From contig CAJQUW010011254.1 of assembly GCA_907163375.1 (NCBI GenBank), positions 248,001 to 312,000 of the forward strand: DNA of 64,000 nt, in the 5' to 3' direction. The notes under the pieces are model-generated. The model made no database searches. It was not told where the DNA came from and saw only the letters and a program-made list of their open reading frames with translations. Both the position numbers and the translations under genes were made by a program. This document shows positions 36,640 to 47,058 of the stretch, in pieces (the stretch's first letter is position 1; each line of letters starts with the position of its first letter). This DNA comes from Prostheceraeus crozeri. Lineage: Eukaryota > Platyhelminthes > Polycladida > Euryleptidae.

Positions 36640-36950
36640 AGTGATGTACATCACTAGAATGAAAAGGAGAGGGCTCAGAACGGAACCTTGATTGACTCCG
36701 GCGGTCACTTCGAAAGAGGTTGTATTTCCGACTCCGATACGCACCAAACATTCGTCTCCACCAGCAAATCGAAGGGAGAACTTAACAAAGCCAAGCGGGA
36801 TCCTGTCGAATGTCTTCTCCAGGTCTATGAAAGCAAAGTAGAGCGGCCTCTCTTTCTGAAGGTATTTCTCCTGTAGTTGGTGGAGAACATCATATTTCAA
36901 ACAAGCTTTAAACAACTGCGGATTGCTTTTGATAATTTCCTTTTGTGTTA
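36640..36950 (-). pseudogene. LINE reverse transcriptase fragment
   Basis: Minus-strand LQEKYLQKERPLYFAFIDLE followed by KTFDRIP (RT motif A with the catalytic Asp) and VTAGVNQGSVLSPLLFILVM (motif B). The stretch between is shorter than usual and YADD is absent, so this is a small internally deleted piece. It is a different family from the two other LINEs. Confidence 0.75.
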
Positions 36951-37035
36951 TTTTCAATTTACAAAATTTTTAAAATTTAAATAGGATTGTTTAACTCTCA
37001 AGGCTGTGAGGCGTTTTTCCATCCTGCACAGAAAA

Positions 37036-37109
37036 AATTGGTATGAATCATGCTATGAAACATTCGTATGAAACAGACATATGTAACATAGCATGAGACA
37101 TACTATGAC
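37036..37109. repeat. Palindromic CATACTATG-type array, left piece
   Basis: Words such as TATGAATCATGCTATGAAAC and GAGACATACTATGAC repeat here and, far more extensively, at 44311-44640. The pieces bracket the LINE and mariner block. Confidence 0.6.
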
Positions 37110-37207
37110 AATACATAACTAACGGACGAAATACACGGAGAGCCGGTCATTGCTACGGAATATTAAAACTATCTCTCAATCATTGTCAATTTGATTACAT
37201 CAAATAA

Positions 37208-38237
37208 ATGGAATCATCTCAAGAAGTCGAAACATCCCAAGTAGTGTGCAAACATTGTGTACAGGAAGTCAAGAATTGTGAATTGTGACAAAATGTGCTG
37301 AATTTTATCACATCCATTGTGTGTACCAACCCGACTATGAAATTTTAAAGTATTTCAAACACAGCAAGAGAAAGTTCATCTGTAAAAGCTGTATTTCATT
37401 GTTATTTCCTGCCGAATTACAGAACATAACACACATCACAGAACAAACCCACTGCACAAAATATCAGAAATGGAAGAAGAAATGAAGAAGCAAGCGAAAA
37501 CGAGAGAAGATCTTTTGACAACAATAAACAGCTATCAATTGCAAATGGACGATGACAAGGAGAAAATCAGGAAATTAGACGAAAAAATAAGAAAATGCGA
37601 GCGAGAGCTAACTGAACAATACGAAGAAATCGAACACCTGAACAGCAAAATAAGACAATACGAAGATCAAAACAACGATGACTCAGACGATGAAAGTGAA
37701 GATGACATTATTCAGACTGATATCCTAAGAAAGCTGAACGACATCAGTGAAAAGATTAAAAAGATTGAAATCAAACAAGAACAACAACAGCAGCAACAGC
37801 AATTACTACAGCAACAACAACAACAACAACAACAACAACGAAATGACAACAGAGAAGAAAACTACCAGCGAACATGGAGAAGACCGAATGTAAACTGCCA
37901 CTACTGCGGAAGATATGGACACTACAGCTCCCAATGTTATTTCAGAAGACCAAGATACGACAACAACAACAATTACAACTACTACAGAAGATACCAACCA
38001 AGAAGAGACGACAACGAGCGAAGATATGAGCATCAAGAGAGAAGAGAGAATGAACCACAACTTCAACAAAGACAAGATGAAGAACGATTCAAGGTAAGAA
38101 GAGGCACCGAAGACTACCCACGTTACTACCCAATCAACTCACTAAGCGCACCACCACCAGTACGACCACTACACACAAACTACAGAACAGAAAACAGAGA
38201 CACTCATCACACTCCAAACACCAGGCGCTATGTTTAA
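37208..38237 (+). pseudogene. LINE ORF1: PHD-like finger, coiled coil, CCHC knuckle
   Basis: MESSQEVETSQVVCKHC opens with a Cys pair, and CAEFYHIHC and FICKSC continue a PHD-type Cys/His series. A small AATTGTG duplication at about 37277-37286 shifts the frame inside it. A second frame (37470-38237) gives a long coiled coil (RKLDEKIRKCERELTEQYEE, IEHLNSKIRQYED), a poly-Gln tract, the CCHC knuckle CHYCGRYGHYSSQC and a basic Arg/Tyr-rich tail. The two frames may be a frameshifted single ORF or two overlapping ORFs. It is expected to bind LINE RNA. Confidence 0.75.
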
Positions 38238-41200
38238 CGTGGAATCGGAAGAAGAGGCTAGTGAGGACATAAATGATAATACTTGTTTGAATGCGATAGC
38301 GAAAATGAAATTTTATTATGTCAATATTAATGGCATTAATGATGGAAAATTTAATGACACAAATCTTTTGAATGATACGAAAGAGGCAAATTATATATGC
38401 TTCACTGAAACACACTTAAAAAGCAACGTAGATCTACCTGCCATACCTAATTATAATGCCTTTCATACAACGTGCGAGAACAAGACGAAAGGTAGAAATA
38501 TAAAAGGAGTAACTGTTTATGAAAATCTATTTAATGATAATAGAACTGAATACATAGATAGTGAGGAAGGAATCGTGCTGATACTCAAATTGGTAAATAG
38601 TAAATGGACAGATTTAAATGAGATATTCCTCATGATATCATACAGAGAAAACAGAGAATCTAATTATAAAGATAACGAATATTTTGAGAAAATCAAGCGA
38701 TATATAATAAAGCATAATATGCAGCATATAATAATGATTGGTGACCTAAATGGAAGAATCTCTAATGAAAGTGACAATAAAAACAGTGACCTGCCGCATA
38801 GAATTTCTGAAGATAAAACTATAAACAGTAATGGTCGTGAAATAATTTCATTTTGTAATGAAACATCTTTGATAATTGCAAATGGAAGATTTGAGACTTC
38901 AGACATTATCGGAAAATGTACTTTTAATATAATGCAACATAATGAAATTCGAAAATCTGTAGTCGATTATCTTATCCTATCTAAATCATTAGTGAATAAA
39001 CTAAAACATTTTGAAGTCCATGAGCCTGTATTATACACTGATCATTCGCCATTAACATTTGAGATTGAAATGAATACGAAAACTCCAGTTAGGCTAAATA
39101 CGAAATGCCATGAGGCATTGAAGATAGAAGTAATAAGGCCATTCAAATGGACTGATACAAATAAAAACAATTTCAACTCGTGTAAATTTGTTGAAGATTG
39201 TGCAATTCTCAGGAATAGTATTAAGTCAACACTATTGTCAGCAACAAATATTTATGATGAACTATACAAAAATAAAACAAAAGCTTTTGAAAATAAATGC
39301 GCATGTGATAATAAGCACATCTACACGGATGAATTAAGAAAACTACGAAGAAATTATAGAAGAATAGTAGCGGAATATAAAACTGATCAATCAAATGAAA
39401 ACCTGATGAATTTAATGACACAAAGGAAAATTTTAAATAAAAAAATTAGAAAAGAAAAACGGTACCTAAGAAAGATCAAACATAATGAACTTCAAACCGC
39501 AAAGCAAAATAGGGATCGCAAACTGTATTGGAAAATACTCAAACCCAAAGCAAACTAAGACTCACATAGAAAATAACCTAACTGCAGAACATTTCAAGAC
39601 TGTTATGATAGAAAATGATGCTACGAACAGCAACATCCATCCTACCAGGATTTTGACTCTGAGAACAAATTCACCAACAGAGCTATTAGATACTAAATTC
39701 ACATATAACGAAATTGAAACAAATATAAAAAACTCAAAAAATTTTAAATCAAGTGGACCAGATGGCTTTGTATATGAAATGTTAAAAGAAAATGCAACAG
39801 AAACCGTAGACATCCTTCAAGAAATGTTTGATAAAATTTTAACTTATAATGAAATACCATGGAATCGAAACTGGATTATTCCTATATATAAGAAAGGAGA
39901 AAAGGCAAACACAACCTCGTATCGCTGCATCACCTTATCCTCATGTTTAGAAAAACTTTTTATAAAGATTTTAAATGAAAGACTCAATAAATGGTTGGAT
40001 AATAATCAAATTATTCACCGATGTCAAACGGGATTTAGAGAAGGTAATTCAACATTGGATAATTTATTTATACTGAAAGAATCGATTCAAATATATAAGA
40101 ACAAAAAGATGCCGCTATATATATGCTTTGTAGATTTGTCCATGGCATTCGATTCAATACCGAAGAAATTGCTGATCAACAAACTGAATTATGTTTTACC
40201 TGACAGCAAAATTTTAACCACGATAACTAATTTACTGACAGTAAAACAATTTCAAGTATTATATAAAAGAAAAGAGACAAATACATTTCAATTACAAAAT
40301 GGTATACCTCAAGGAGATAGTCTCTCTCCAACTCTTTTTTGCATATGTATGAATGACCTACTCATCAAAATAAATGTTGAAAGTGATTTCACACGACCCA
40401 TTAAGATAGGTAATATTCAAATCGCATGTCTTACGTACGCAGACGATATTCTCCTGTTGAGTGAAAGTGAGACAGGGTTGATGCATCAACTGAAATTAGT
40501 TGGAAACTTTTGTACAGAAAATGGATTAACAATTAATTTCGATAAAACAAAAGCATTTAGATATTGACATTAAGATTTAGATTTTGATATTTAACAAGTT
40601 TCATAACAATGATAGCATCGAAAAAAATTGATAATATGAAATACGATATAAATATAATTGATGAATTTAAATACCTTGGAATGTGGATATCTAAAAACAA
40701 TAAAAAACATATTGAATACTTGGTAAAAAAAGGTAAACGTGCTTCATATGTGACTGAAAAGAAGTTAAGAGAATTCGGCCATGTAAATGGAAGTATAGTG
40801 AAGAACACTTTTGAAATGTTAACATCGTCTAAAATGAAATACTATGCTGAATTTTGTTGTCACAACAATATAAATTGTATGAATAAGATTCAGTACCAGT
40901 TTTATAAGAATCACTATCATTTGGCAAAATCAACCCCAAACTATTGTTTGATCGGAGAATTCGGACTTTTTCCAATAGAATTCTATTTCTATAAGGCGGC
41001 GATCACTTTCTGGATAAAATTAATAAATAGTAAAGATAATAATTTGGCTAGAGAAATATATGCTGAAATTTATAACCATATGAATAACTTTCAATATTCC
41101 TACACATGGACAGCCACAGTGAAGATGTTACTGAGAGAAGTCAACCTATTACACTTATGGCAAAATCAAAATGCTGTAGATAAAAAATGATGGAGAAATG

Positions 41201-41658
41201 TACACGTAGTACTCTGTTTGAATACTTTCGCACTCAATGGATCGATAGTGCCAAAGAGAGTAATACTGGCAGAAAATTATTTGGAATTAGCAAGATTCGA
41301 AATGAATTTGAAGCCTTATCTAGATTTAGACGTACCAATGGAAATAAATACGTTGATAAAATATAGAGCTAATAACCATGACCTTATGGTAAGGACTGGC
41401 ATATACAAAAGTAAGAAATTATATGATGAACGTTTATGCGAAACCTGTAACAATCAAAAAGTTGAAACAATATATCATTTCTTTGTTGAATGTCCTGCAT
41501 ATGACCAAATTAGAAAGAAATTTGCACCATTCTTGAGAAACATAAGTTGTAAAGAAGAATTCTACTATAAAATAACTGCTCCCAGTATCGCCGAAATGAA
41601 AGGTATCTACAAATATCAAAATAATTCAAATAAGGTTAGGAAGATAGACAAATCATAA
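38230..41658 (+). pseudogene. LINE ORF2: endonuclease, RT, zinc knuckle
   Basis: The start ATG lies inside the last codons of ORF1 (ATGTTTAA), a layout typical of stop-restart translation. The endonuclease blocks are MKFYYVNINGIND, CFTETHLKS, MIGDLNGRI, SVVDYLILSKS and TDHSPLTFEI. The RT blocks are SSGPDGFVYEMLK, WIIPIYKKGEKANTTSYRCI, CQTGFREGNSTLDNLF, CFVDLSMAFDSIP, NGIPQGDSLSPTLF and LTYADDILLLSESE. The C-terminal Cys-x2-Cys...YHFFVEC knuckle ends it. The frame changes near 39550, 40565 and 41190, so the copy is dead though little decayed. Confidence 0.9.
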
Positions 41659-41948
41659 TAAATTGTCAAGTACATGCAGCTTTAGATAAATCAGGTCACC
41701 AATCTCATTTAAATTAATAGCTTGATTCCATAACAAAGCAGTCGCATAGATTTCTATGAAAAATCAAGGTCTGCCTTGATATTTCATGCTCTTCATTGTT
41801 TGATTTCTATGCTGAACCGTATTGAATAATACTGAGAATATCTACGAAACTTCTGACCCTGCCCCTATCTTCTAACAATGGAAGTACCAACAAAAGCAAG
41901 CAAAATCGATTCGATGTTAAGAGTATTCATGCCGATTGATCAAGTGAT
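41659..41948 (+). other. Probable LINE 3' UTR
   Basis: No coding content. It follows the LINE ORF2 stop and is cut by the mariner-like transposon at 41949. Confidence 0.4.
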
Positions 41949-43714
41949 CAGGGTGATTTTTAATTGACACAAGATTTAAAATTGTTTTTATTTCTACTTA
42001 GTCGACATGAAAAATGAAGTATTATACATTTCTGAACACCTGAAACTGGGGAATTTATGAATATCAAAGCGGTTAAAGCATATCTATAATCCCCAATTTT
42101 TAAGAAATTTTTATATTTTATCTTTTAATTTCATTACCATTGAATTACTTCATTTCATTGAACTTCCTTTAATCACAACCATAGAAAAATTATTGATATT
42201 AGATATGAATAGAAAAGGGTAGCAAGTGAAAATCAGACGCATTCTATCATCAATCTGATCACACTTCTATTAATTCATTTTGCCTTTGAGATCTTGATGG
42301 TGATAATTTCATTGTCATGAACTGTCAATGAAAAGCATTTGCAAAGCGATCAGTAAGCGATGGAGCTATGAAGCCTCGATGAACAGCGTTTACAGAGCTA
42401 TCAAGTGTGTAATAAAGGCTTGCAACACACGGCACTGTTGTCAAATGATCAAGATGTCTCTGTCTACTGAAACGAGAATTGAATTGATATTCCTGTACGC
42501 TCAAAATCATGAAAGTTGCCTTCAAACATTACGTGCATATAAGACCAAACACAAGTTGCATAGAGATCCATTCGCTGTCACTACGATTCAACGATTAGTG
42601 ACTCGTTTTCAAAGCTACCGGTTCTGTAAACGATTCTCCAGGAAAAGGACGTAAAAGTTTAAGAGAAGAGCGCGAAGAAGAAGTGGAAAAGACTGTTGCT
42701 GAGATAACGAGTGGCCGCGAAATTCCTTGCTGTTCCACCCGTGAGATTTCGGAAGCGACTGGATTTTCTCAATCTAATGTGTGGACAGTTCTTCGCAAGC
42801 AGTTGAGATGGTATCCCTATCGCACACGTGTCCATCAAGAAATAACGGATGGCGATAAGGTCCATCGACTTGAATTCGCCAACTGGCTGCTTACGAATGA
42901 GGACCTTATCCAACGCATCCTGTGGAGCGACGAGGCAAATTTCACGCTTGATGGCAGCATTAATCGGCACAACTGTGTCATATGTAGCCCTAGCCCAGTC
43001 AATGTTTTGGTTTCGAAAGGGCTTCATCCTGAAAAAGTGACTGTCTGGTGTGGCATATCGTCAACATTCGTTTTGCAACCCTATTTCTTTGACTCCACAG
43101 TCACTGGAAACAATTACCTTGGAATGTTGGAGCAGCACATGTTGCCACAACTGGATGAGAAGGGAATCAAAAACTCTATCTTCCAGCAAGATGGAGCACC
43201 GCCCCATTTTCATGGAGACGAGACTCAATTCTTAAAGGCACATTTCCCCAATGATCGAGTCATTGGAAGAGGACATTCCATAAGATGGCCAGCAAGATCT
43301 CCGGATTTATCCCCTCTCGATTTTTGGTTTTGGGGGACATTAAAGGGTCGTGTCTTCCACCACAGTCGTCCTTCCACAATGAATCAGCTAATGCACAGAA
43401 TAGCAGAAGAATGCAACAATTTTTCTTCAAGTGAAATACAAAGTGCCATTGCAAACCTCCTCCTACGACTGCACCTTGTTGTAGAAAGCGAAGGTGACGT
43501 GATTGAACATTTGTTGTAAAGTTTTCAATGATTTTATGTAATGGAATATAAACATTTCTTAAAAATTGGAGATTATAGATATGCTTTAACCGCTTTGATA
43601 TTCATAAATTCCCCAGTTTCAGGTGTTCAGAAATGTATAATACTTCATTTTTCATGTCGACTAAGTAGAAATAAAAACAATTTTAAATCTTGCGTCAATT
43701 AAAAATCACCCTGT
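41949..43714 (+). mobile_element. Complete mariner-like transposon with about 170-bp TIRs
   Basis: The left end begins CAGGGTGATTTTTAATTG and the right end finishes with its complement CAATTAAAAATCACCCTG. The inverted match runs about 170 bases (41949-42119 and 43543-43714) with few differences. TA follows the right end; AT stands at the left end, so the target duplication is not perfect. The long TIRs, 1766-bp length and D,D,D transposase suit an IS630/Tc1/mariner group element. Confidence 0.9.
42454..43519 (+). pseudogene. Mariner-like DDD transposase, one frameshift
   Basis: MSLSTETRIELIFLYAQNHE starts an HTH domain with TTIQRLVTRF as its recognition helix. The frame then shifts once near 42617, just before the GRKS-like hinge, and continues to 43519. 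The second frame holds the catalytic blocks LWSDEANFTLDG, IFQQDGAPPHFH and RSPDLSPLDFWFWGTLK. The third acid is Asp, 42 residues after the second, near the DD41D (rosa-type) spacing rather than mariner DD34D. All three acids are present and the C-terminus is complete (DVIEHLL), so the copy is recent. Confidence 0.88.
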
Positions 43715-43752
43715 AGATTGAAAACCAAATCTATACCCAGTCAATACATAAC

Positions 43753-43840
43753 TAGCGGACGAAATACACGGAGAGCCGGTCATTGCTACAGAATATTAAA
43801 TATTTCTCAATCATTGTCAATTTGATTACAGGTGAGTTGC
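43753..43840 (+). repeat. Direct repeat of the LINE 5' segment
   Basis: This segment matches 37110-37199 closely (both have CGGACGAAATACACGGAGAG, CCGGTCATTGCTAC and CAATCATTGTCAATTTGATT). After the shared ...GATTACA the LINE copy goes straight to its start codon, while this copy reads G|GTGAGTTG, like a splice donor. At 43904-43917 the complement TTGACCGGCTCTCC pairs with its GGAGAGCCGGTCA. Confidence 0.75.
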
Positions 43841-44310
43841 TTGATAACTTCATTTTTATCTGATTAAATGCTTGCTACTGTATATCTGTCCTTGCATTAC
43901 GTATTGACCGGCTCTCCAAAACTTATTAATAAAACTTATAAACAAATTGTGGTTATTATATAAAACAAGAAATTAATCCAGAAAAGATACAAAATCACAG
44001 CTAAGATTTATTCATTCATAAGAATACTAAGACGTGAGATAATGTTAATATTATTGAACATGCATGTTTTTCAATATACAGATAATTCATGATCAATTTT
44101 GACATTTGAGTTGTAATGCATGTAATGATTTACGCATAGCCTTTTCTTCCGATCCGTATCATCATTTCACTACCTTGTACATCTCATCCGCCATCCATCA
44201 TTCATTGTATATGGACATTTTTTATCATTTCATCACTCATCACATCAATGTTAAGTATATTTGTACTAGTATGTTTTCCAAGTTGGAAATAAACGTTTTG
44301 ACTTTTGACT
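43841..44310 (+). other. LINE-like 3' end, no coding region
   Basis: Ends GTTGGAAATAAACGTTTTGACTTTTGACTT, a poly(A) signal and a short tandem tail as on LINE 3' ends. It may be the real 3' end of the LINE at 37110, or the end of a short non-autonomous derivative that starts at 43753. Confidence 0.5.
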
Positions 44311-44640
44311 TATGGACATGCAACGCTCTGTCGAGCCATACCCTGGCATACGTATGATTCATGCTATGACTTAACATAGTATGAAACTTAGTATGAAGCA
44401 TACCCTGAATCATACTCAGCAAAATCATACTATGAAACATACCATGAAAAATCATATACGTATTCATACCAGACACACTGTCAAAACGTAGTATGAATCA
44501 TAGTATGGAACAGACGTATGAAGCATACTATGAACATGTAACGCTCTGTCGGGCCATACCCTAACATACGTACGATTCATACTATGACTTTACATAGTAT
44601 GAATCATATTATGAAAATAGTATGCATACTCATATGGTAG
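44311..44640. repeat. Palindromic CATACTATG-type array
   Basis: Dense, imperfect tandem and inverted copies of words like ATTCATACTATGA, AGTATGAATCATA and ACATAGTATGAA, with a longer unit starting ATGTAACGCTCTGTCGGGCC repeated (about 44318 and 44537). Related words at 37036-37109 suggest that one array was split by the LINE insertion. Confidence 0.75.
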
Positions 44641-44648
44641 TAATGGGA

Positions 44649-45217
44649 AGAAGACCGTTCCAGGACACCTAAAATTCAAAAAAATAGTATCTTTAAAAAC
44701 GACATAAATTCATGAATTTAGTCCCTTTTTTCAGGTTTTTAAGACCTAAATACATGAATTTAGTCCATTCAAAAAGTACCATTTTTGAAAAAATGGTACT
44801 TTTTAAAAACGACATAAATTCATGAATTTGAACCCTTTTTCAGGTTATGAAGACCTAAATTCACAAATTTGGGCGTTTTTAAAAATACCCCATTTTCAAA
44901 TTTTTCAAAATCTCAAATTTGAGAATTACAATTTTCACCGCTTAAATCATGACCGTTCGAGGACACCGAAAATCATAAAAGTTAAGAATCTCAAATTTGT
45001 GATTATGACATTTTTCATTGCTCAAATCATGTCCGTTCCAGGACACCGAAAATCATAAAAGTTGAGAATCTCAAATTTGAGAATTACAATTTTCACCCCC
45101 GCCAAAATCATGACCGTTCCAGGACACCGAAAATCATAAAAGTTGAGAATTTCAAATTCATGAATTTTATCCATTTTTCAGGTTTTTAAAATATATCATG
45201 TGATTAAAAAATATTTC
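44649..45217. repeat. Polinton left terminal inverted repeat with 80-bp subrepeats
   Basis: The inner 150 bases are the complement of 63850-64000. Inside, GACCGTTCCAGGACACC-type units start at 44653, 44951, 45031 and 45112, the last three 80 and 81 bases apart and each followed by GAAAATCATAAAAGTT. Such iterated units may be binding sites or a by-product of slippage. Confidence 0.9.
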
Positions 45218-45224
45218 TTTAAAA

Positions 45225-45899
45225 ATGGAAGAAACCTCAAGAATATATCCTTCTTTGTCTCAATTAAAAATAAGTGAATTAAATATTGAAAAACACAAAG
45301 ATAGAGTTAGGTATATGATAGATAAGGAATCTCAATTATTATTAAGATTAGAGCATTATAAAAAATTAAGAAAGAGATGGACTAAAGTTAAGAATGTAAC
45401 ACAAGGAATTGGCATATTCTGAACAATAAGTTTAGGTGCTTTAACAATTGTTATATCTTCAGATGTTTTAGTAATTCCAGTAGTTGCTACAGCTTTAACA
45501 GGTACGGGTGTTTTTGCAACTTCACTTGCTACAATGTTAGATAAATCTTTAATATCAAAGAAACGAAAATCATTAAAAACTAAGCATTTACATATTAAAG
45601 AAGTCTATGACAAATTACACTACTACTTTCAAAGAGTATGTGATGATAATGTTATTACGCTAGATGAGATTGAAAAATTTGATCAAATAGCTAATGAAGT
45701 AAATCAAATATCATTTCAATCACAGACAGAAAAAGTTGATGATAAAAATAAAAAGGATGGCAAAATTTCTAGTGATGGTAAAACTTTTAGTGATGGTAAA
45801 ACTTTTAGTGATGATAAAATTTCTAATGAAGAAAATGATAAAATTTTTTTAGAAGAGCTAAAAACTTTATTAGACAAAACTTTATTAAACAAAACTTAA
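45225..45899 (+). pseudogene. Polinton coiled-coil/hydrophobic protein, function unknown (broken)
   Basis: First gene inside the left repeat. It encodes helical charged stretches (RVRYMIDKESQLLLRLEHYK; KTKHLHIKEVYDKLHYYFQR), a hydrophobic middle rich in Val, Ala and Thr that could span a membrane, and a low-complexity tail with Asp-Gly-Lys-Thr-Phe-Ser repeats. I do not recognise a named family; similar membrane-plus-coil proteins occur in other Polintons. It is the only gene on the plus strand in the left half. Confidence 0.55.
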
Positions 45900-46106
45900 T
45901 ACGAGAAAACTTTAAACGAGAAAACTTTAAACGAAAAGATTACAAACAACAAAGCAATAAAAAAATAACTTGTTCAGTAAAATGTTTTTGCTGTATTCCA
46001 ATGTTACCACAAAATTCAAATATTATATTTTAAAAAAAATAGATAAAATTAAAGCTGATAATAATAAAAAAATAAAATATTAAAACATTATATTTGTATA
46101 TTTTTA
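45900..46106. other. Convergent intergenic region, Polinton
   Basis: Very A+T-rich space between the ends of a plus-strand and a minus-strand gene, with a tandem AACGAGAAAACTTTA (45899-45934). Probably carries both poly(A) sites. Confidence 0.4.
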
Positions 46107-46895
46107 TTACTCGGTAAACAATTGTTCGATAACTCTTTCATGAATTTTTTTATCAATATTAATTGTGATAAATCCATAATCTTTTGACCAAGCATTATTA
46201 CACGATTGTTTAAATTCATCTTTATCTCTTATACATAAATCTCTTAACAAATCACTTAAGTTTCTTGCATTTATTTCAAATAGTATAAATATATTTGCTT
46301 TCTTTCTAATAACACTTCCGTCTAATGAATACATACTTTGTGTTAAATAAAATACACTACAGTTATTATGTCTACCTCTTGTGAAATAATTTCTCTGAAC
46401 TGACTGATTTCTATCATTAACACAATCATCAAAAATTACACAATGTTTCATTGTTTTATCTAGTTTACTAGGATCTTGCATATTACCACTATCATCTATT
46501 AATTGTATTTTTATATGCTTATTTTTATTGGATTCAACTAATTGTTTATTTTTTGCTGCTTCTTCACACCACAAATTTATTTCTTCTTCATATTCAGATT
46601 TATCGTATTCTTCGAATAGAGAAGCAATTGCTGTTTTTGTAAGATTATTTTCAAATCCATATTTTAAAAATTGATAGACGGGTTGTTCTGCTGTTGTTGT
46701 ATAAATTATAAGATTGTTATAATCCAAAACATTTGGAGACGTTAAAATTTTAAATAATAGATATGTTTTTCCACATCCTGATCTTCCGCAAATAACTGCT
46801 AAAACTTTATTAGATAAATTTGGATGATGATTAAATTTAAGTTTTTTTTTATTTAAAGACATTTCATTCATTTTTAAAGTAATAAATTCATCCAT
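46107..46895 (-). CDS. Polinton genome-packaging ATPase (A32/FtsK-HerA type)
   Basis: At 262 residues it has the usual length for this family. The Walker A motif GRSGCGKT is at residues 37-44 and the Walker B motif CVIFDD at 152-157. FTRGRHNN (171-178) and the sensor-like YLTQSMYS follow. These ATPases pump viral DNA into preformed capsids and are one of the signature genes of Polintons and of many large DNA viruses (poxvirus A32). It sits next to the minor capsid gene on the same strand. The frame is whole. Confidence 0.93.
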   Translation of the reverse strand: MDEFITLKMNEMSLNKKKLKFNHHPNLSNKVLAVICGRSGCGKTYLLFKILTSPNVLDYNNLIIYTTTAEQPVYQFLKYGFENNLTKTAIASLFEEYDKSEYEEEINLWCEEAAKNKQLVESNKNKHIKIQLIDDSGNMQDPSKLDKTMKHCVIFDDCVNDRNQSVQRNYFTRGRHNNCSVFYLTQSMYSLDGSVIRKKANIFILFEINARNLSDLLRDLCIRDKDEFKQSCNNAWSKDYGFITINIDKKIHERVIEQLFTE

Positions 46896-47058
46896 TATTG
46901 AATTAGTGTTTTTAGAAGCAAAAATAAAAATAAAATTTTAATTTAAGTTTATTTTTATTTTTTTGTTTCTAAAAAGATTAATTAGATTAATAAGGTTAAT
47001 AAGATTAATAATGAAAATGATAAAAAAAAATTAAACTTCTCTAGCTTCGCGTGGGAGT

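Larger units (their letters stand above)
37110..41658 (+). mobile_element. Nearly full-length LINE with PHD-like and CCHC fingers
   Basis: The 5' UTR-like segment 37110-37199 is followed by ORF1 (37208-38237) and ORF2 (38230-41658). ORF2 has an APE endonuclease, RT and a C-terminal zinc knuckle. Frameshifts in both ORFs make the copy inactive. The 3' UTR probably continues after 41658 and is interrupted by the transposon at 41949. The copy at 7627-8915 belongs to the same family. The clade (I, Jockey or CR1 side) is not settled. Confidence 0.88.

Noticed and set aside
37806-38075. Minus-strand open frame rich in Val and Leu
   Set aside because: It is the complement of the poly-Gln and Asn-rich part of LINE ORF1.
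37110-43840. LTR retrotransposon or Penelope-like element, from the 90-bp direct repeat
   Set aside because: The enclosed genes are an APE endonuclease and a LINE-type RT with no protease, integrase or GIY-YIG domain.
44240-44476. Minus-strand 78-codon frame in the CATACTATG array
   Set aside because: Periodic sequence gives an open frame by chance; its Met/His repeats follow the array unit.
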